A DNA stretch of 64,000 bases. It comes from Populus alba. Taxonomy: Eukaryota; Streptophyta; Magnoliopsida; Malpighiales; Salicaceae. A model generated the notes under the pieces. The model was not told the DNA's origin. It was given only the letters and a program-made list of their open reading frames with translations, and searched no databases. Each line of letters opens with the position of its first letter. Within the stretch, counting starts at the first letter, position 1. The stretch is from assembly GCF_005239225.2 (NCBI RefSeq), contig NC_133289.1, positions 11,640,889-11,704,888 of the forward strand, read 5' to 3'. The position numbers and the translations under genes are program-made. Positions 21,763 through 35,436 of this stretch are shown one piece after another.

Positions 21763-24298
21763 TCAACCAAGAATGGGGAAGATGCGGGCAACATGCTCTA
21801 AAGGAATGCTATCTGCAGTGTTCTTCTTAAGCTCAGGATGATTAAATTCATTACTTGGTAGGACAATGAGCTGTCCCCGCCCATGGCTCTTCTCCAATAT
21901 CCAACCACAATTGGCCACCTGCTGTTCTAGGAACTTGTCCAAGGATAGACCTTCGATGTTGATTGCCTGCCACATACATGCCCAGTTATGTAAGATTTTG
22001 GCATGGATGAGTTCAATGACAGTTTTAGCTCCTAAACTATTGAGGTTGCGGCACATAGAAACTTGTACTATTAATTTGATCATTTTTTTCCTTGAACTAA
22101 TATGATTTGGACAATATTGTCTCTGTGTTTAAATTGGTTGTTGGGTCAACGGATAAAACTTTGACCTTGATCAAAACTCATCCTAAAAACTTCATATTTG
22201 AGTATTTTCAACTGAAATTTTTATAGATGATAATGAAAATTCAATCCACATTCACAAATAATTCAGGGGTAAAAAATGTCATTAAACCTGCATAGATGAC
22301 ATAACTAGCAGCTGGTCTAGACATAGAATATAGTTATAACTTCTTGGAATCTTTCTTATCACACAGGGCTGCCACATGTTTTCAGCCTTTTTAATAATAA
22401 AAGCTTTTCACCACCAATTTCATGCTATCAAACAAATCATACAGAGCAGACACAAAAATAGAGCAAAGTTCAACATATATATTGCATAAGAGTGCAAAGC
22501 ATGAAAAAGAAGCATACCTCAGCTAGCACAGACCTAGGGACCTTTTGATAAGTCAAAGAAAGCAGGTGAATTGCATAGGCTTGGATTGCTTGCTCAAAAC
22601 CTGCATTCCGACCTCTTGTAAGACAAAGCACACAGTACACAAACATACAAAAGGGAGATACAAGGTGGCATCAATAAAAATAGCAGGGGCCATATTAATC
22701 ACTGACTTGGTAACAAAAGCATGGCAAGTTAAACTCCCTTTATTTCTAGAGCTGAATGAAGAGCATGACACTGTACACTAATCAACAACTACTACAACAC
22801 ATAATTACCAATGCAAGCACGTGTGAGCACAAACTCACTTACAAGACAGATTTTCCCCTAGCACCTGTATCTATATAGAATAGTAACCATGCCCATAAAC
22901 ATACTACTAAATCTGCCAATTGTTTGCTCCCGTGTGTGAATGGAATACCCCTAGTCGTATGTAAAGATGATCTAATACCTCTAAAATGTTAGTTCTTTGA
23001 ACTTTACATGTCTATCTAGACAACTAAGCAACAAAAAGACAGCAAAAGGTAAACAAAAGAAACTATCAAAAAATTCATTAAAACCTGGGACAGCTTCAAC
23101 TATGTGGCGACTCTTAGCAGCTTCATCCCAGAATTGACGGAACCTTCCTGTCTGCAGATGAAGAAGTAGGTGCTTTAAAATTCATCTATTTTACACAACT
23201 GTACAAGTCTAGTAACAGAATCAGAGATGTACCTCCAAATAATGTGAGAGAACAGTCAGTGTCTTGAACTGTTCCTCCATTTGCTGAAAGATACATTGCA
23301 CGGATAAATTAAATTACCAGAAAACCAGCATACCAACTATATTTTCAAAGGAACTCAGAAAAAAGCCCAAAACTAACAGACCAACTTAAAAGAACATGAA
23401 AGCAAAATGATTTCGGAATCTGACATGTTATATGCTAACTCATCCAAAGATAGCAGACCGACCCAACCGTGATCACACACACACACACACAGATATATAT
23501 AAGCTCATAAAAGAAAATAGTCAACAAATGTATAACTTTGAGCAATAATCCCTGATACTAAACAATTGGATGTCCTTTATAACTTGCCACATAACAAATT
23601 GAATCCCGCAATAAAGCATGCTCACATGTACTTGTATGACCCTGTGTAATATCTAAATGCATACGAGATTTCACACCTGTATAAAAAGAAGAAGAAAATA
23701 AAGTAACAGAAAGAAAGATACCACTCGCTCCGGGATCAAAAAGAGACAAAGGCTGAAATCAGGAGCTGGCATTGCCATGAGTGCCTGTTCCAAAAGGGAA
23801 GACACAAGCAAGCATTACAAATCACATGCCAATAATCTACCAAAGTCATACAAGCTTAAGGGAGGGCTTAAACGGACCTTAACGAGAATGCGAGCCACAA
23901 TTTGGGTGCTCATTCTCTCCGGCTCAAACTGAAATAATTAATTAATAGATAAATAATAAAGCATCCACTCATATCAAATCTAAGTCAGGATTACTGAACC
24001 AATAAATACCTGATAGAGGCGAAGAAGGCAAAGATTTGCATCTAGGCTGTATGTTTGCGACGAAACCTGGATTTCATTTGTTTATGTTTTTAAACCAACA
24101 AAAAAAGAGGAGCGAAGAAGGAATTGAAAAGAAAAAAAAAAAAGGAGCGAAGAGAGAAAAAGAGACCTGTTCGTTAACGTAGTTTTCGAGCTCGGAGAGG
24201 ATGTCAGGATTGTAGGGATTGACGGCAACCAGCTGCTCCACTGTGTATGAGATTACTTCTTTTTCTGATTTTTTTGGAACCTCTCTTTCCCTTCCCAT
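21763..24298 (-). CDS. TIF3K1: Eukaryotic translation initiation factor 3 subunit K
   Basis: A non-core subunit of the eIF3 complex, which binds the 40S ribosomal subunit in the cytoplasm. Eight exons on the minus strand: 24298-24167, 24066-24010, 23928-23878, 23784-23722, 23283-23233, 23151-23085, 22600-22518, 21966-21763, summing to 708 nt and 235 aa. Plant eIF3k is about 226 aa; the extra residues are in the lysine-rich N-terminus. Family landmarks include YTVEQLVAVNPYNPDIL (about residues 18-34), FEPERMSTQIVARILVK (exon 3), the RFRQFWDEAAKSRHIVEAVPGF block (exon 6), and the winged-helix-like C-terminus ending ARIFPILG. The start codon is the first ATG in frame and matches family N-termini. 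It is convergent with the SAC gene and in tandem with the kinesin. No defects were seen. Confidence 0.96.
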
Positions 24299-27029
24299 TT
24301 TTTTTTCTTAGATAATTATTTATCAGTTATTGGATTTAATCTTTGAGACAGATATCGTAGAGCAAGAGAGATACAGAAAGAGGGATTCCGAAGACTATAA
24401 TCTGAAGAAGAAGAAGAAGAGGAGGGTTTATTTAGGGTACGGTACAGAAACGTTACGCTGGCAATAATTACTCTAAAAGACCTATGTACCCCTGTCCACC
24501 ACCTCTTTTTCCTTTTTATATTCCTTTTATAGGATTTCTTCTTTTACTTTTTTTTTTATTATTATTATTCTTTCTTTATTTTTTATACAAGTTACTAGTG
24601 TATTTGTGAATATATTACGTTGGGTTTTGATTTATAATTTTATTGCTGATAGCTTATCCATTTAATTATTTTTTTACTCGAGCAGGTTGGATTGAAATTT
24701 TATGAATATTTAAGGGTTGAATATATTATTTTTTTATTCTTTGCAAATCATAAAAGATACATATAAAACAAAACAAAAAATTATAGTTGAGCATTTTATT
24801 AAATAGTTAAGGTATAATATAATAAAATAGACATATAATACAAAGACAAAATAGCATGAAGAGAATATAAATTGCTTTTAGGTTTGTGATTTGGCTAATA
24901 AAATAGAACTTCAATCTGATTCTTGAAATTTTTATTTGTCTTCTCATTGTTTTTAGGTTCCTAAAATAAAATAAAAAATAAAGTTGTAAAATACATTATT
25001 ACTTTACCGTAACAAACTTCAAAATCAATAGCTATAATTTATGTGATAGGGGGAAATACAGAGAATGGAAAGACAATGATAGAATAAGAGGTGGTTGTGA
25101 GTATAAAGACAAGAAAGGAAAATGAGAAAATAAGAAAATAAAAAATTTTTATTTATATAAAGAACTCACTTAATTATATTGGGTTATACAAATTAGATTG
25201 GGTTAAACAATTTTAAGTATTTATTTATTATGTTTTTTTACTCAATATCATTTATAATATTTATATTATCAAATTTTAATAAGTCGGATTGAGTAAGATA
25301 ATAAAAATATTATATATGAATTATTTTTTTAACACCATGTAAGTTACAAATACATTCAAGAGAAAATACCTCACTTCCCTTTTACATTACATTTAAAAAA
25401 CAAAAAACCTGAAAGAGATGGTGTTTCATTGTTCACCACTCACTAAAAAAAAATGTAAAATCTATGGTGTTTATGAAATTATCACCATAAATTTTAAAGT
25501 TATTACAGTCTTAAAAAATCATCCATATATTAGGTTATTTTAGTTTTTCCAAAAAAAACTTGGTTTTATTATTTTCAAAAGATTAAAAATGAGGGGACAA
25601 AATTAATGGTGAGAAAAAATGCAAGCTTTTTTTTTTTTACATTGTTAATTCAGCATCTTTTTAAAGACCTTTTCCTTTGGATTTTTTCAGTTACTTTTAT
25701 GGTCCTTTAGCTTGACAAATATACGTATTGATTCAATACTTTATTTTGTTTATATTTTAATTTTTATATTTAAGAGAGGAGAGAAAGTCATTAAAAAAAA
25801 ATACTAAAGGAAAAAAAAAAGTGATTAGTTTAGAAAACTTCATAAATAAAAAAAGTCAGATTTGATGTTAATGTGTTTCTCCTAACGATAGAAGTGTTAT
25901 TAATGTATTTTTGAGTTATAATATTGTGTGAAAAATTAATCTGTATTGATAAGAATTTTTTTGTTTAATTTTATGTTTTGAATTGTGTAAGGATGTTTTA
26001 AATTGACAAATTATTTTATTGAGGTTTTAAGATTGTTTATTAAATATTTTAAGTTAAAATAGGTTAAAAATGAATTCTCAAGTTTTAAAAAACTATAACC
26101 TAATTTTTCAACCACCTAAGAAGTTGTTAGAACCTAAGAAATCAAATAATGCACCATCTTATTTATTTATTTTTAAATAGTGAATGACATATCATCCTTT
26201 CTTGTGAGTAAAAGAAAATGATGAAGGCTAAACATGTAAGCCTGATTAAGTGTCAACTTATACATGATTTTATTATTAAGTGTCAAAACAGTTTAAGTCA
26301 TAACAAGTCCACTTATATATGATTTTATTAGAAAAATTAGCCAAGAAAGGAGCTGGATCAGCGGCTCTCTAGGTTGACCTGCTAAGTGAAATTAACAAAA
26401 AGTTTGATACGACAATGCATGAACAATGTATTATTTTTATAATTTTAATACATTCAATTTAAAATTATCAGAATATTTTCACATATATATAAAGAGATTA
26501 TCATCATATAAATAAATAAAATTAAGAGCTCTCCATAAAATATAACCAAATATATTAATTTGCATCTATATTTCAGCTTTTTAATTTTTAGTTAGTATTG
26601 ACAAGCATTCCAACTAACTGTTTTGCTATCAAGTGCCCAGTGCCACAACGGTTTTGCTGGGGAAAATGTTCGAACTTGCATTTCTTTCCAATTTCGACTT
26701 CCATGCCTGTTATCTGAATCTGATAAAATTCATACAACCCTAATTCCAAGTATAATCTCACAACCAAGAAATACAGTCCAAATACCCTGCTTATATACAG
26801 CATTTGCATGGCTAACAACTTTTCCCCAGCTCCACATTCCTTATCAATGATTTATCAAGTTCAATTTCAAAGATGAGGAATGAATGGATGAATAAATACT
26901 ACCACCATGAGAAAAACTTTAAACTACAGATCTTCATTTCTGCTGCGAAAGAAAATTACAAGAGATCTGAGTTCCGAGAATTTACTTACAAAATGGTCAT
27001 GTATTGATGATATCCTGTTTCTTCTTTCG
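24299..27029. other. Intergenic between eIF3k and the kinesin
   Basis: The first 200 bp are the eIF3k promoter and leader on the minus strand, with a GAAGAAGAAGAA run near 24401-24421. The stretch at 24500-26580 is AT-rich with no recognisable gene. The final 450 bp, up to 27029, probably contain the kinesin 3' UTR. Confidence 0.5.
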
Positions 27030-30000
27030 CTACAGATTTAAAAGGCTAGATATCAAATTCCACCCCATCCATGTCTTCTTATCACAAGGGTTTGCAAAAT
27101 TTAGCTCAAACATCTCCTTGCTGACATGTTCACCGGATTCACAAAACCCAACAAGCTTTGCGACGATTTCTGCGCTCTCTTTAATGTGTTGCATGTTAAG
27201 AGGGTCTGTCCACAATTTGTTCACCAGTTGAAGCCTCCTTTGTTTCCCTCCTTGTGGGATTTCCCATTTTACATATAGCATTTCTCTTTCATCTACTGTA
27301 AGCTTTGAATTCACCCTCTTAGCAAGATATTCTCTTTCTTGTCTCAGAGCTTTGATACTGCATAAAAACACCAAGTTACAAATGGTCAGTGGTCATATCA
27401 TTTACTGAAAATAGATTGAGAAATGCAGCACGTGCATATTTGGTTAAAGACACCTGAGATACCTTGATGACACTGAGCTTGCAGGTTCATCACCTAGCAG
27501 TGCTGGGCTTGCATTGCCAAGTTCAGCCAAATGCTGCTCCAACCATGTCAACCGTCTAAGCTCAACTTCCAGATATATCTGATCACCAGGTTCCCCTCTG
27601 AATAACAAATAAAATTGTGTACGATGTATGATTGAAACATGGCACAAGTGCCATAACATAATAATTTGTTTTCTTTGATCATCAAAAACCAAGTGCCATG
27701 GCATGGGAGACTGGTCCATATTTTCTGTCTCAGTGGTTGCTTCCTCATTTGCCTCGAGCTCCAACACCTGTCAATGATAAAAATGCTTCATGTACCTCTA
27801 TTTCAACATAATAACCATACCAATCATCAATGGACTGCAAACTTTTCTTTTCTTTTTTCTAGTTCTCTCTATTGCACTGCTTTGCAGGGAGAACACACCA
27901 GAAAGCTAAATATCCTTTGGTATTCTTGGCGAAATTAGAAATCAAATAAACTGTTCAATTTTAGTAGTGATGGTCATAGTACGATTATCATTTCTTCTTT
28001 CAGGATTGACATATATTATCATGCATATGGTTGGATGGCAGAAACCTAACAATAGAATGCAAAGATTAAAGAGAATTAAAGATCAAGCAATTGTTAGACC
28101 AGAGGACAGAAGGATAAAGGTTGTTTCCAATAACTAGCAGTGTCATAGTTGCAAGTAAGAAAAAATCAATGCCTTTAAAACTTGTTTGTCTTATTGGCCC
28201 AAAACTAGTATATTCATTGGCCCTAACCCATGAAAATGAAATCAAAGAACCAATTATTTCAAGAGATGTGAGATGTGAATTAAGAATAAGGAACTTCAAG
28301 GCACGCAAATAGTTTATACCTGGCAAACTAGAAGTTGCTTTTGATATTGCAACTTTGCCACCCTTTCTTTTAACTCAGTAACATAAGCTCTAATACTCCG
28401 TATGTTCTCTTCTGCAGCATTCTTGAACATCCTCTGCATTTTCTTCACATTTACCGAATTAGAACCAGATGCTGGAGTTACCTCCCTTGAAGGAGTACTG
28501 TTTCCATTTTTACCACTCTTCAGTGGAGTAGCTTCAGATGGCCTGGCTAATGAATTGCTACAAAACAATGCATTACTGTTCTCAGGGACTCTGTTCTCAA
28601 TCTCATTTTCCACTACCCCACCAGAAGAGGTCAGAGGTGAGCATGGGGACCTTATTATGTTTTGCATGCTTGAACTATTGTTCAATGCAAAAGGAAAGAT
28701 CTTCTTCTTTAATTGGACCTTGGAGTTTGGAGTCTCCTCAGTACTTGAAAAAGAGGAAACCAACATGTCAATGGATTTCTGAACATTATCAAGCTTCCTT
28801 TCTAGAGACACTATGGTACATTCATGGGAGTTCAACCGAGTGATCTCTTCTTTCAAGCTGGCAGCGTTGGCCTTCTCTCCATTAACAATTTCTCCTGCAA
28901 AAGTGGAAACTACTTGCATTTCCTTGATATCAGACAACATATTTGCTATGGTTTCAGCAGTTGCTTGATTACCCAGTCTGTGGGAAGTAACCTCCTTATG
29001 AAGTATTTCAAGTGCTCGATTCGCTTCCACACCCAGTTGCCTCTGTCGCTGCTCAAGCTTACGAATTTCTTGAACAAGCATGGAAGGATCTGTAGAAGTG
29101 ACTGACTGTCGAACCATTGCCTGCCTTCCAACCACATTCCTCTGTTGTGCTTCTGTAGGCTTACCACCAATAACCTGTCCACTCTCAACAGGAAATGAAA
29201 GGCACCTGGCTACTTGTCCAGAGGGTCCACATTGATTTGTACCCTGGAAATGTCAAAAGTTAGAAACAAAATGGAAGCTGAAAAATAGATGCCAAGGTAG
29301 TCACTAGAACAACCTTTTGCTCCTTGCGTGCAATTCTTTCTTGTTCAAGTTGGGATTGCGCATGGTCTCTCTGCCGCTTCAGCTCTTTCATTTCTCTCTC
29401 CATCTGCATAGAAGAAGTTATTTACAAATGAACCCTATAAAGATGGGAAAGTAGCATGAGTCATTCTACAATATGAACACCTTTGGCATTTTGTTAAGTT
29501 TTCATTCCAGCTAAAACAATTTAAGAAAAAACTATTATATGCAGCTATGAATCAAAGGTGAAACAAATGAACCATTTAGTGGATGAGAGGGAAAGCACTT
29601 TAAATTAGCATTATATTTTGCATATAATAGATGTATAAATTTCCTACTCTATGCTCAAGAAATTTAAATTTAGAGAAGGATTTCACTATAGCTTAGAGAT
29701 TTTTCATCAGACAGTAACAGAACATGCAAAATCAAATAATTGTTAATGTCAATGGTTCCATTCTACTAGCTGGACTAGTAATCTACTTCCAATCAGAAAT
29801 CCACTATTCCCAACTAATCATTGAGATGGAAATCATTTACTTTTGCATTTTTCCAGACACTCATGTACCTGCTCAATTTGTGAATTCTTTTCTATTAGTA
29901 AAGACTGCAAATAAGAAGCTGAAGAAGGCTCTGGACTCCGCAGCACTGCTTCAAGTCTTTCCACTTTCTTCTGCAAATGCTTAACTAATTTCTTGTCTGA

Positions 30001-32897
30001 AACAACCTGAACCATTAGAGCACCTTTGAGATTTGCACAAAACATATAGATAAGACAATCATAGATAACACAGTATGTAAATCTTATACTTAGTAGTATG
30101 AAAATAAAAAAAACAATATTGAAAAGACACATGCACATATATGATGAAAGTAAGCTACATTATTTGAAACCACATTCAATAAAGAATGGTTTCCAAAGGG
30201 TATTTGAAATCAGCATGCTATACAGACTCATTTAATGAGACAGCAACTGATGAATAGTTGTCTGATGACAATCAGAATAATTGCTCTCTGCCTACAAAAT
30301 AAACGTTAAGACTCTGTTGATAAGCAGCTCAAATTTAAGATGCTGTAGATTCATGGTGATACCAATGCTAAGCACCCAGCAAGTTAATCCACTATGGAGA
30401 CAGAAAAATCTTGTGATAACTGAAGGATAGTTTGCTAATTCTCTGTAGGAGGAAACTATAATTAAAACAACATACCATATTTATTTGGGCATTGTTGGTA
30501 ACTTCCTTTGCACTAGTTGCAAATGAAAGTGTATTCCTTGTTTGTTCCACATGACTTAAAGCCGGACTCATGGTGCATATAATTGCTGTTCTAGCATTAC
30601 CCCCAAGTGAATGCTGCAATATCCGTGTGAGCTTTGAGTCCCTGTATGGTATATGACCACTCCTCTTTCCACCACTGCAAAAATAAATTAGACAAGAGAA
30701 AGAGTCCAGGATGCCTAAGTTTTCATCAATTCAAAATATATTTAAATTCTCTAATTGCCAATGCTCAGAACAAATGGAAAAATATTAACACTCAACTTAA
30801 CTCAACAATCTCAATCAAATTGCTTCATTTTTAGTTCATTTTTAGTTATTTTAAGGTTCTAATGAATGATCTTGAAATTTGTAGTCATAGAAAATACAAA
30901 AGCGGTAGAGAGATTTGGATATTTATGGTAAGTTTGTTTATTAAATATGACCAGATACATAGTATAGAATCCGAAGTCCATGATGCATTAAGTTTGGGTC
31001 CTTAGCACTAACTGACCTTAGTTTTCTGATCACTGTTGTGAGTGTCAACAAGCTGCGGTTAATATGACTACCTTCCTTGAATCTTGCACCATCAGCGTTT
31101 GTTTGTGAGGCACGCTCACTACCAGCAAGGTCCACAAGATTCTGTAGAGCTTCCAGCACTTCAGTGAATTAATCATGCTACAATGAATCTTGATAGAGGA
31201 GAAAGTCCATAAACATACCAAACTTGCTAGGAAGGACTTCACACACCCTGATTTTTCCCTGAGACTGCTTTCTACGGTCTGTTATTCGAAACAGTCATGC
31301 ATGCAATAGAAGATGTTAGTGTCATGAGTGAACATTTAAACTTTAACCAAGAAAGTAACAAATGATTACAGATACAAGGAACCTGATTCCCATGAGCTAT
31401 TTGTATACTTGAAATAACAGGTAATTTGTAAAAAAAAAAAAAAAAAACCTAGTTGATTATGAGATGAACACTTGAGACTGCGAGTCTCATTAAGTAACAA
31501 AGAACAACTATAACTAAATCTAAGCACTATTAAGTAAAATTCACAATGTGATTTAAACTCACCAACCGAATTATCTGATGTGATCTAGAGCTCTTATCAT
31601 TCAGAGAAGTTTCTCCTACTTGCCTTTGAGCTGCAGTGGCCAATGTTTGTTAGGATTATGTAATAATGCATCATGGGTTTCATGTTCTCATATCATGATT
31701 TAACTGCAACTTTTTCCAGAAATATGGTAAAGCCATGATGGTGGATAGTACAGGGATTGAAACATCTGAACCAAAGAGATATAACAGACATGAATAGTAA
31801 AATTACCTTCACAAATGCCAATCAAGTGTCTCAAATGATGAATGTCCTTGACAACTTCTTCAACTAGCTTTTCCACAATGATCCCTCTCTGTTTACCAGA
31901 AGAATGAAAAAATTATTAGCCATGCTAAATCCATTGGAAATATTCATCAACATTTTCCAAAAACCTGCTGCATACCTCAGGATCATCCAAAAGCCTAAGG
32001 TGACCAGATTCACGATTCAAAAGATCTATAACATTCTCATTGTAGATCTCCAACGCAGACACCTTTAGAACAAATACCCTCTCCGGAGTCTGTAGGTTGA
32101 AAAATGTCATCAGCATACAAAATGAAAAATACATTCCATTCCACTCCACCTAAAAATCTCTTAATCCCAACAATTCGTAACAATATATATATATATATAT
32201 ATATATTGCATAACAAAAATTAAGCAATTACAAGGCCTTTCACTTCAAGCGTGGAAATTCACTAACTATTTCACTTATAAAGCACAACTTACATTTTTTA
32301 TGTGCTCAAAGATGTCCGTAACAGCTTTCTCCGTGATTCCTTTCATTGTATATGTCTTCCCACTACTAGTTTGCCCATAAGCAAAAATTGTCGCTACAAA
32401 AATCAAATTTCCTTACTAAAACTTGCCCAAATATCTCTAAAAACAGAATAATAATAATAATAATAATAATTACCGTTGATTCCGGTAAGAGCAGACAAAG
32501 CAACATTCTTAGCTCCCTCCTCATAAACCTTGAGCGTCGAACAACTCGGATCAAAAACCTTATCTATCAGAACATAATAATTAATCCACCAATTAATGCA
32601 AACTAAATTAATTACCAATTTCATCATCCAAAATCACAAAAAAACTAAATAATTATAATTACCAAATTTATAAGAAGTAGCAGGTCGCTCCTGATTAGGA
32701 TTCTTGAAAAGAATAGTGTGATCATCCGGACAATCCCAAGCAATTAAATCATACAATGCTTGTTCTCTCCTGCTTAACGGCCGAACCCTAACTGTTACTA
32801 GAATCTTCTCTTCGCGAACCCTAGTTCCACCGCCTGGAGTTGTCGACGGCGTTCTCTGTATCATCTTTGATGCTGGTGTTACTGGTGTTCCTACCAT
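27030..32897 (-). CDS. TES: Kinesin-7, NACK2/TETRASPORE type
   Basis: Plus-end-directed kinesin of the phragmoplast that binds and activates a NPK1/ANP-type MAPKKK to expand the cell plate. TES/NACK2 acts mainly in male meiotic cytokinesis. Fourteen exons: 32897-32663, 32563-32474, 32393-32293, 32089-31976, 31888-31807, 31630-31563, 31278-31219, 31141-31017, 30674-30476, 30006-29869, 29403-29314, 29243-28320, 27767-27463, 27357-27030; 2859 nt, 952 aa (tobacco NACKs are about 955-959). The motor spans about residues 30-345, with P-loop GQTSSGKT at 115-122, SSRSH switch I and DLAGSE switch II (254-259). Coiled-coil and Ser-rich regions follow in the big exon 12 (residues 435-742), then the conserved NACK C-terminal domain with [18 protein letters not shown] and [20 protein letters not shown]. 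Thr-Pro sites crowd the N-terminus, fitting CDK control known for NACK1. I chose TES over HINKEL on the motor and SPEPSS tail details. Confidence 0.93.
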
Positions 32898-33230
32898 CTT
32901 TCTTTAGTAACATCCAGAGAAAACTGCACCGTTTTGGTCGCAACAAGTGAGAGAATCAAGAAATGCACAGGCTTTGGTATCTGAGAATTAGAGAAATCAA
33001 GAAGTGTAGCTTATATGCTTTATTATTTCTTTTCTTTTTTTCGAAAATAGAGAAAGAAACCAACAAAAATCACATGAATTGAGAATTACAGAGGAGAAGT
33101 TGAAAGATTTGTAACCGAATTTACAAGAGAGAGAGAGATGGCAAGGGTTCTTGGGATTTGTTAGTGTTAATGGTACAAGCAAGAGAGAGGACATAACGGC
33201 TATTTTTGTTTTAGTGATTTTTGTTTTATT
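32898..33230 (-). promoter_or_regulatory. Kinesin promoter with MSA-like site
   Basis: Upstream of the kinesin ATG. At 33192-33202 the plus strand reads CATAACGGCTA, which matches the mitosis-specific activator consensus YCYAACGGYYA at 10 of 11 positions. A second AACGG core lies on the minus strand at 32929-32933. MSA sites bind three-repeat MYB factors and drive G2/M expression in tobacco NACK1 and B-type cyclins. A GA-rich run (33124-33138) may be leader sequence. The start of transcription is not determined. Confidence 0.5.
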
Positions 33231-33680
33231 TATTTCCGGTTAGTGCGCGCAGAACCTGAAGACGATCAAATAAGTATAATATTTTGAATTCACAGAGGGA
33301 GCGGACCTCACCCTTATTGTTTTTTTTTTTTTTTGTCTGTGGAATGAATGTCCCCCGTTCCCTTTTCTTTTTTGTTTTCACGTGATCATGATAATGATTT
33401 TGTTTGTTTTTAAAAAATACTTAAATTTTTTATTTTTTTTATTTTAAATTAATATTTATTATAATTTTAAATTATTTTAATATGCTGATGTCAAAAATAA
33501 TTTTTTAAAAATAAATAAATATATATATATATATATATTATTTTGATATACATCTGAATAAAAAAAATATTTTGAAAAGTAATCATTATCAGACTCCCAA
33601 ACACTTTTAAAAATAAATATTAGGTTATAAGTAAGTAATAAAAAAATTATTTCAAAGCAAAAGAAATATTTAGGTGAAAA

Positions 33681-33720
<40 letters not shown>

Positions 33721-34337
33721 ACTCTCTTAGAATGGATATTTTTTAAATCTCCGACTTCTTATTTATAATGTGTTTAGAATTAAATTGTATGGTTAATAGA
33801 CAACTTCGAAGACAAGAAGAAAGCTTTATTTTGTTTTTAAAAAATCAAAATAATATATTTTTTAATATTAAAACAATAACATATTAATTTATTCAAGTTT
33901 CATGGCTTAATACGTCAAATTTATAACTCAAGTTATGGACTCCATTGAATTTGATAACTCTATTCTTTAAAAAAATTATTTTACTTAATTATACGATAAT
34001 AAAAAATACACACTTGCAAAATCAATTATAAATCAAATATTAAGATGCTTATTTGAAACTATGATAGTTTTATAGAAAACAAACTAAAATAAATTAAGAA
34101 AACCAATTCAAAATTGGTAAAAATATTAAAGAATAAAAAAAAAAAAATATATGTTCAAAGATTTAATTAAAGAATTATAAAAGTTAAAGGACTATAATGT
34201 AAACTGTCTATGTCATGGTCAAATGAGATGCAATGCCTGGCCCAACCAAATAATGCACTGGACGGACAGACTGTCTAGCTTATAAATAATGCAAATTACT
34301 ATTCAATATTAACCACACCCACCACCTATATACAGAT
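33231..34337. other. AT-rich intergenic repeat DNA
   Basis: No gene. It holds a degenerate copy of the AT-rich core repeat (33410-33605, ending near CTCCCAAACACTTTT), an (AT)n run (33520-33538) and an (ATT)n microsatellite (33685-33718). Confidence 0.6.
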
Positions 34338-34340
34338 TAA

Positions 34341-35270
34341 GAGTGTGTTTAGTATTGTGGTAGCTGTTGTGGTTATGGTTTGAAAAAAAGTTGTTTTATA
34401 AAAAATATTTTTAGTTGAGGTTAGTTTAAAAAAATATATGTTTGGTTAAAACTGTGGTTGAAATTTAAGGTTGAATAAAAAATAGTTTAATGTGTTTGGT
34501 TAAAAAAATGTTTTTCAAACTGAGATTATAAAATAATTAAATATATATATATATATATATATATATTGATGATTTTTAATTTAAATATTATAGATTTAAC
34601 TATTGTTATTATATTATGAAATAAATAATATTAATATCAAATATTTTTTATTGTTCGATCAAATTCTGCAAATGTTATGTCATTAAACGATCTCCTTCTA
34701 ATTTTTTCGCATAAAACACAATTAAAAAAAAATAAATTTTTTTAATTGAATTAGACCCGATTCAATGCATTTAGTTTTGAACCGGACCGGTTCAGCCAGA
34801 ACAGTAGAGAGAAAAGCCAAGTATTTTGCCCTTGTGTTAACACCCCTCCCCTCCTCTCCACCAAGATATTATATGCCTCTCTTTATCTCTTCTCTTCTAT
34901 TAATCATACCTCACACTGATTCGGGTTTTATTTCCTGTGATTTTTATGATTATGGCTGAGTAATATTGATTTTCAACATGGCGACCATTTTCTTTTATCT
35001 GTATGTTGATGATGATGACACCAAGCATTCAATATTCGTAAGAGGGTGGAGGAAACTCGATTGTGGCATCCATATAGCTTTTTTTTAATTACCAGTACGG
35101 AACAAAAAACACAGCAAAAAGCATGAAAAAGTTGCTTCATCAAAACCTGTGGTTAAACCTTATTTTTCATGCGTCCCATAAGCCAAACCACAGCTGCTTA
35201 TTTATAACCAAATGCTAGTTTTATTGAGTTTGAAAAAAATACGGCAGTTACCACTTAGCCAAACACACTC
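34341..35270. mobile_element. 930-bp Harbinger-like non-autonomous element
   Basis: The outer ends are an exact inverted repeat: GAGTGTGTTT at 34341-34350 and AAACACACTC at 35261-35270. They are flanked by TAA on both sides (34338-34340 and 35271-35273). Subterminal sequence is also loosely inverted, with TGTGGTTATGGTTTG-like words on the left and CAAACCACAGC-like words on the right. The interior contains short frames with no transposase similarity. TAA target duplication and this terminus fit PIF/Harbinger, and the lack of transposase makes it non-autonomous. Confidence 0.7.
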
Positions 35271-35436
35271 TAATTAACACGGCTACAAACAGTTGAGGAA
35301 GGAAGATTAAGAAGAAATAATTGAGGCAAAGAAATCCATGTTACTGTTCATTAGAACAATAACATTTTTTTTTATATTTTAACATTTGATTTATTAGGAA
35401 TTAAACTTTGTTATTTATTTTTATTTTTTATACAAG

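Noticed and set aside
28402..29105. Plus-strand frames of 86-126 codons opposite the kinesin
   Set aside because: They lie antisense to kinesin exon 12, whose product matches the NACK family along its whole length.
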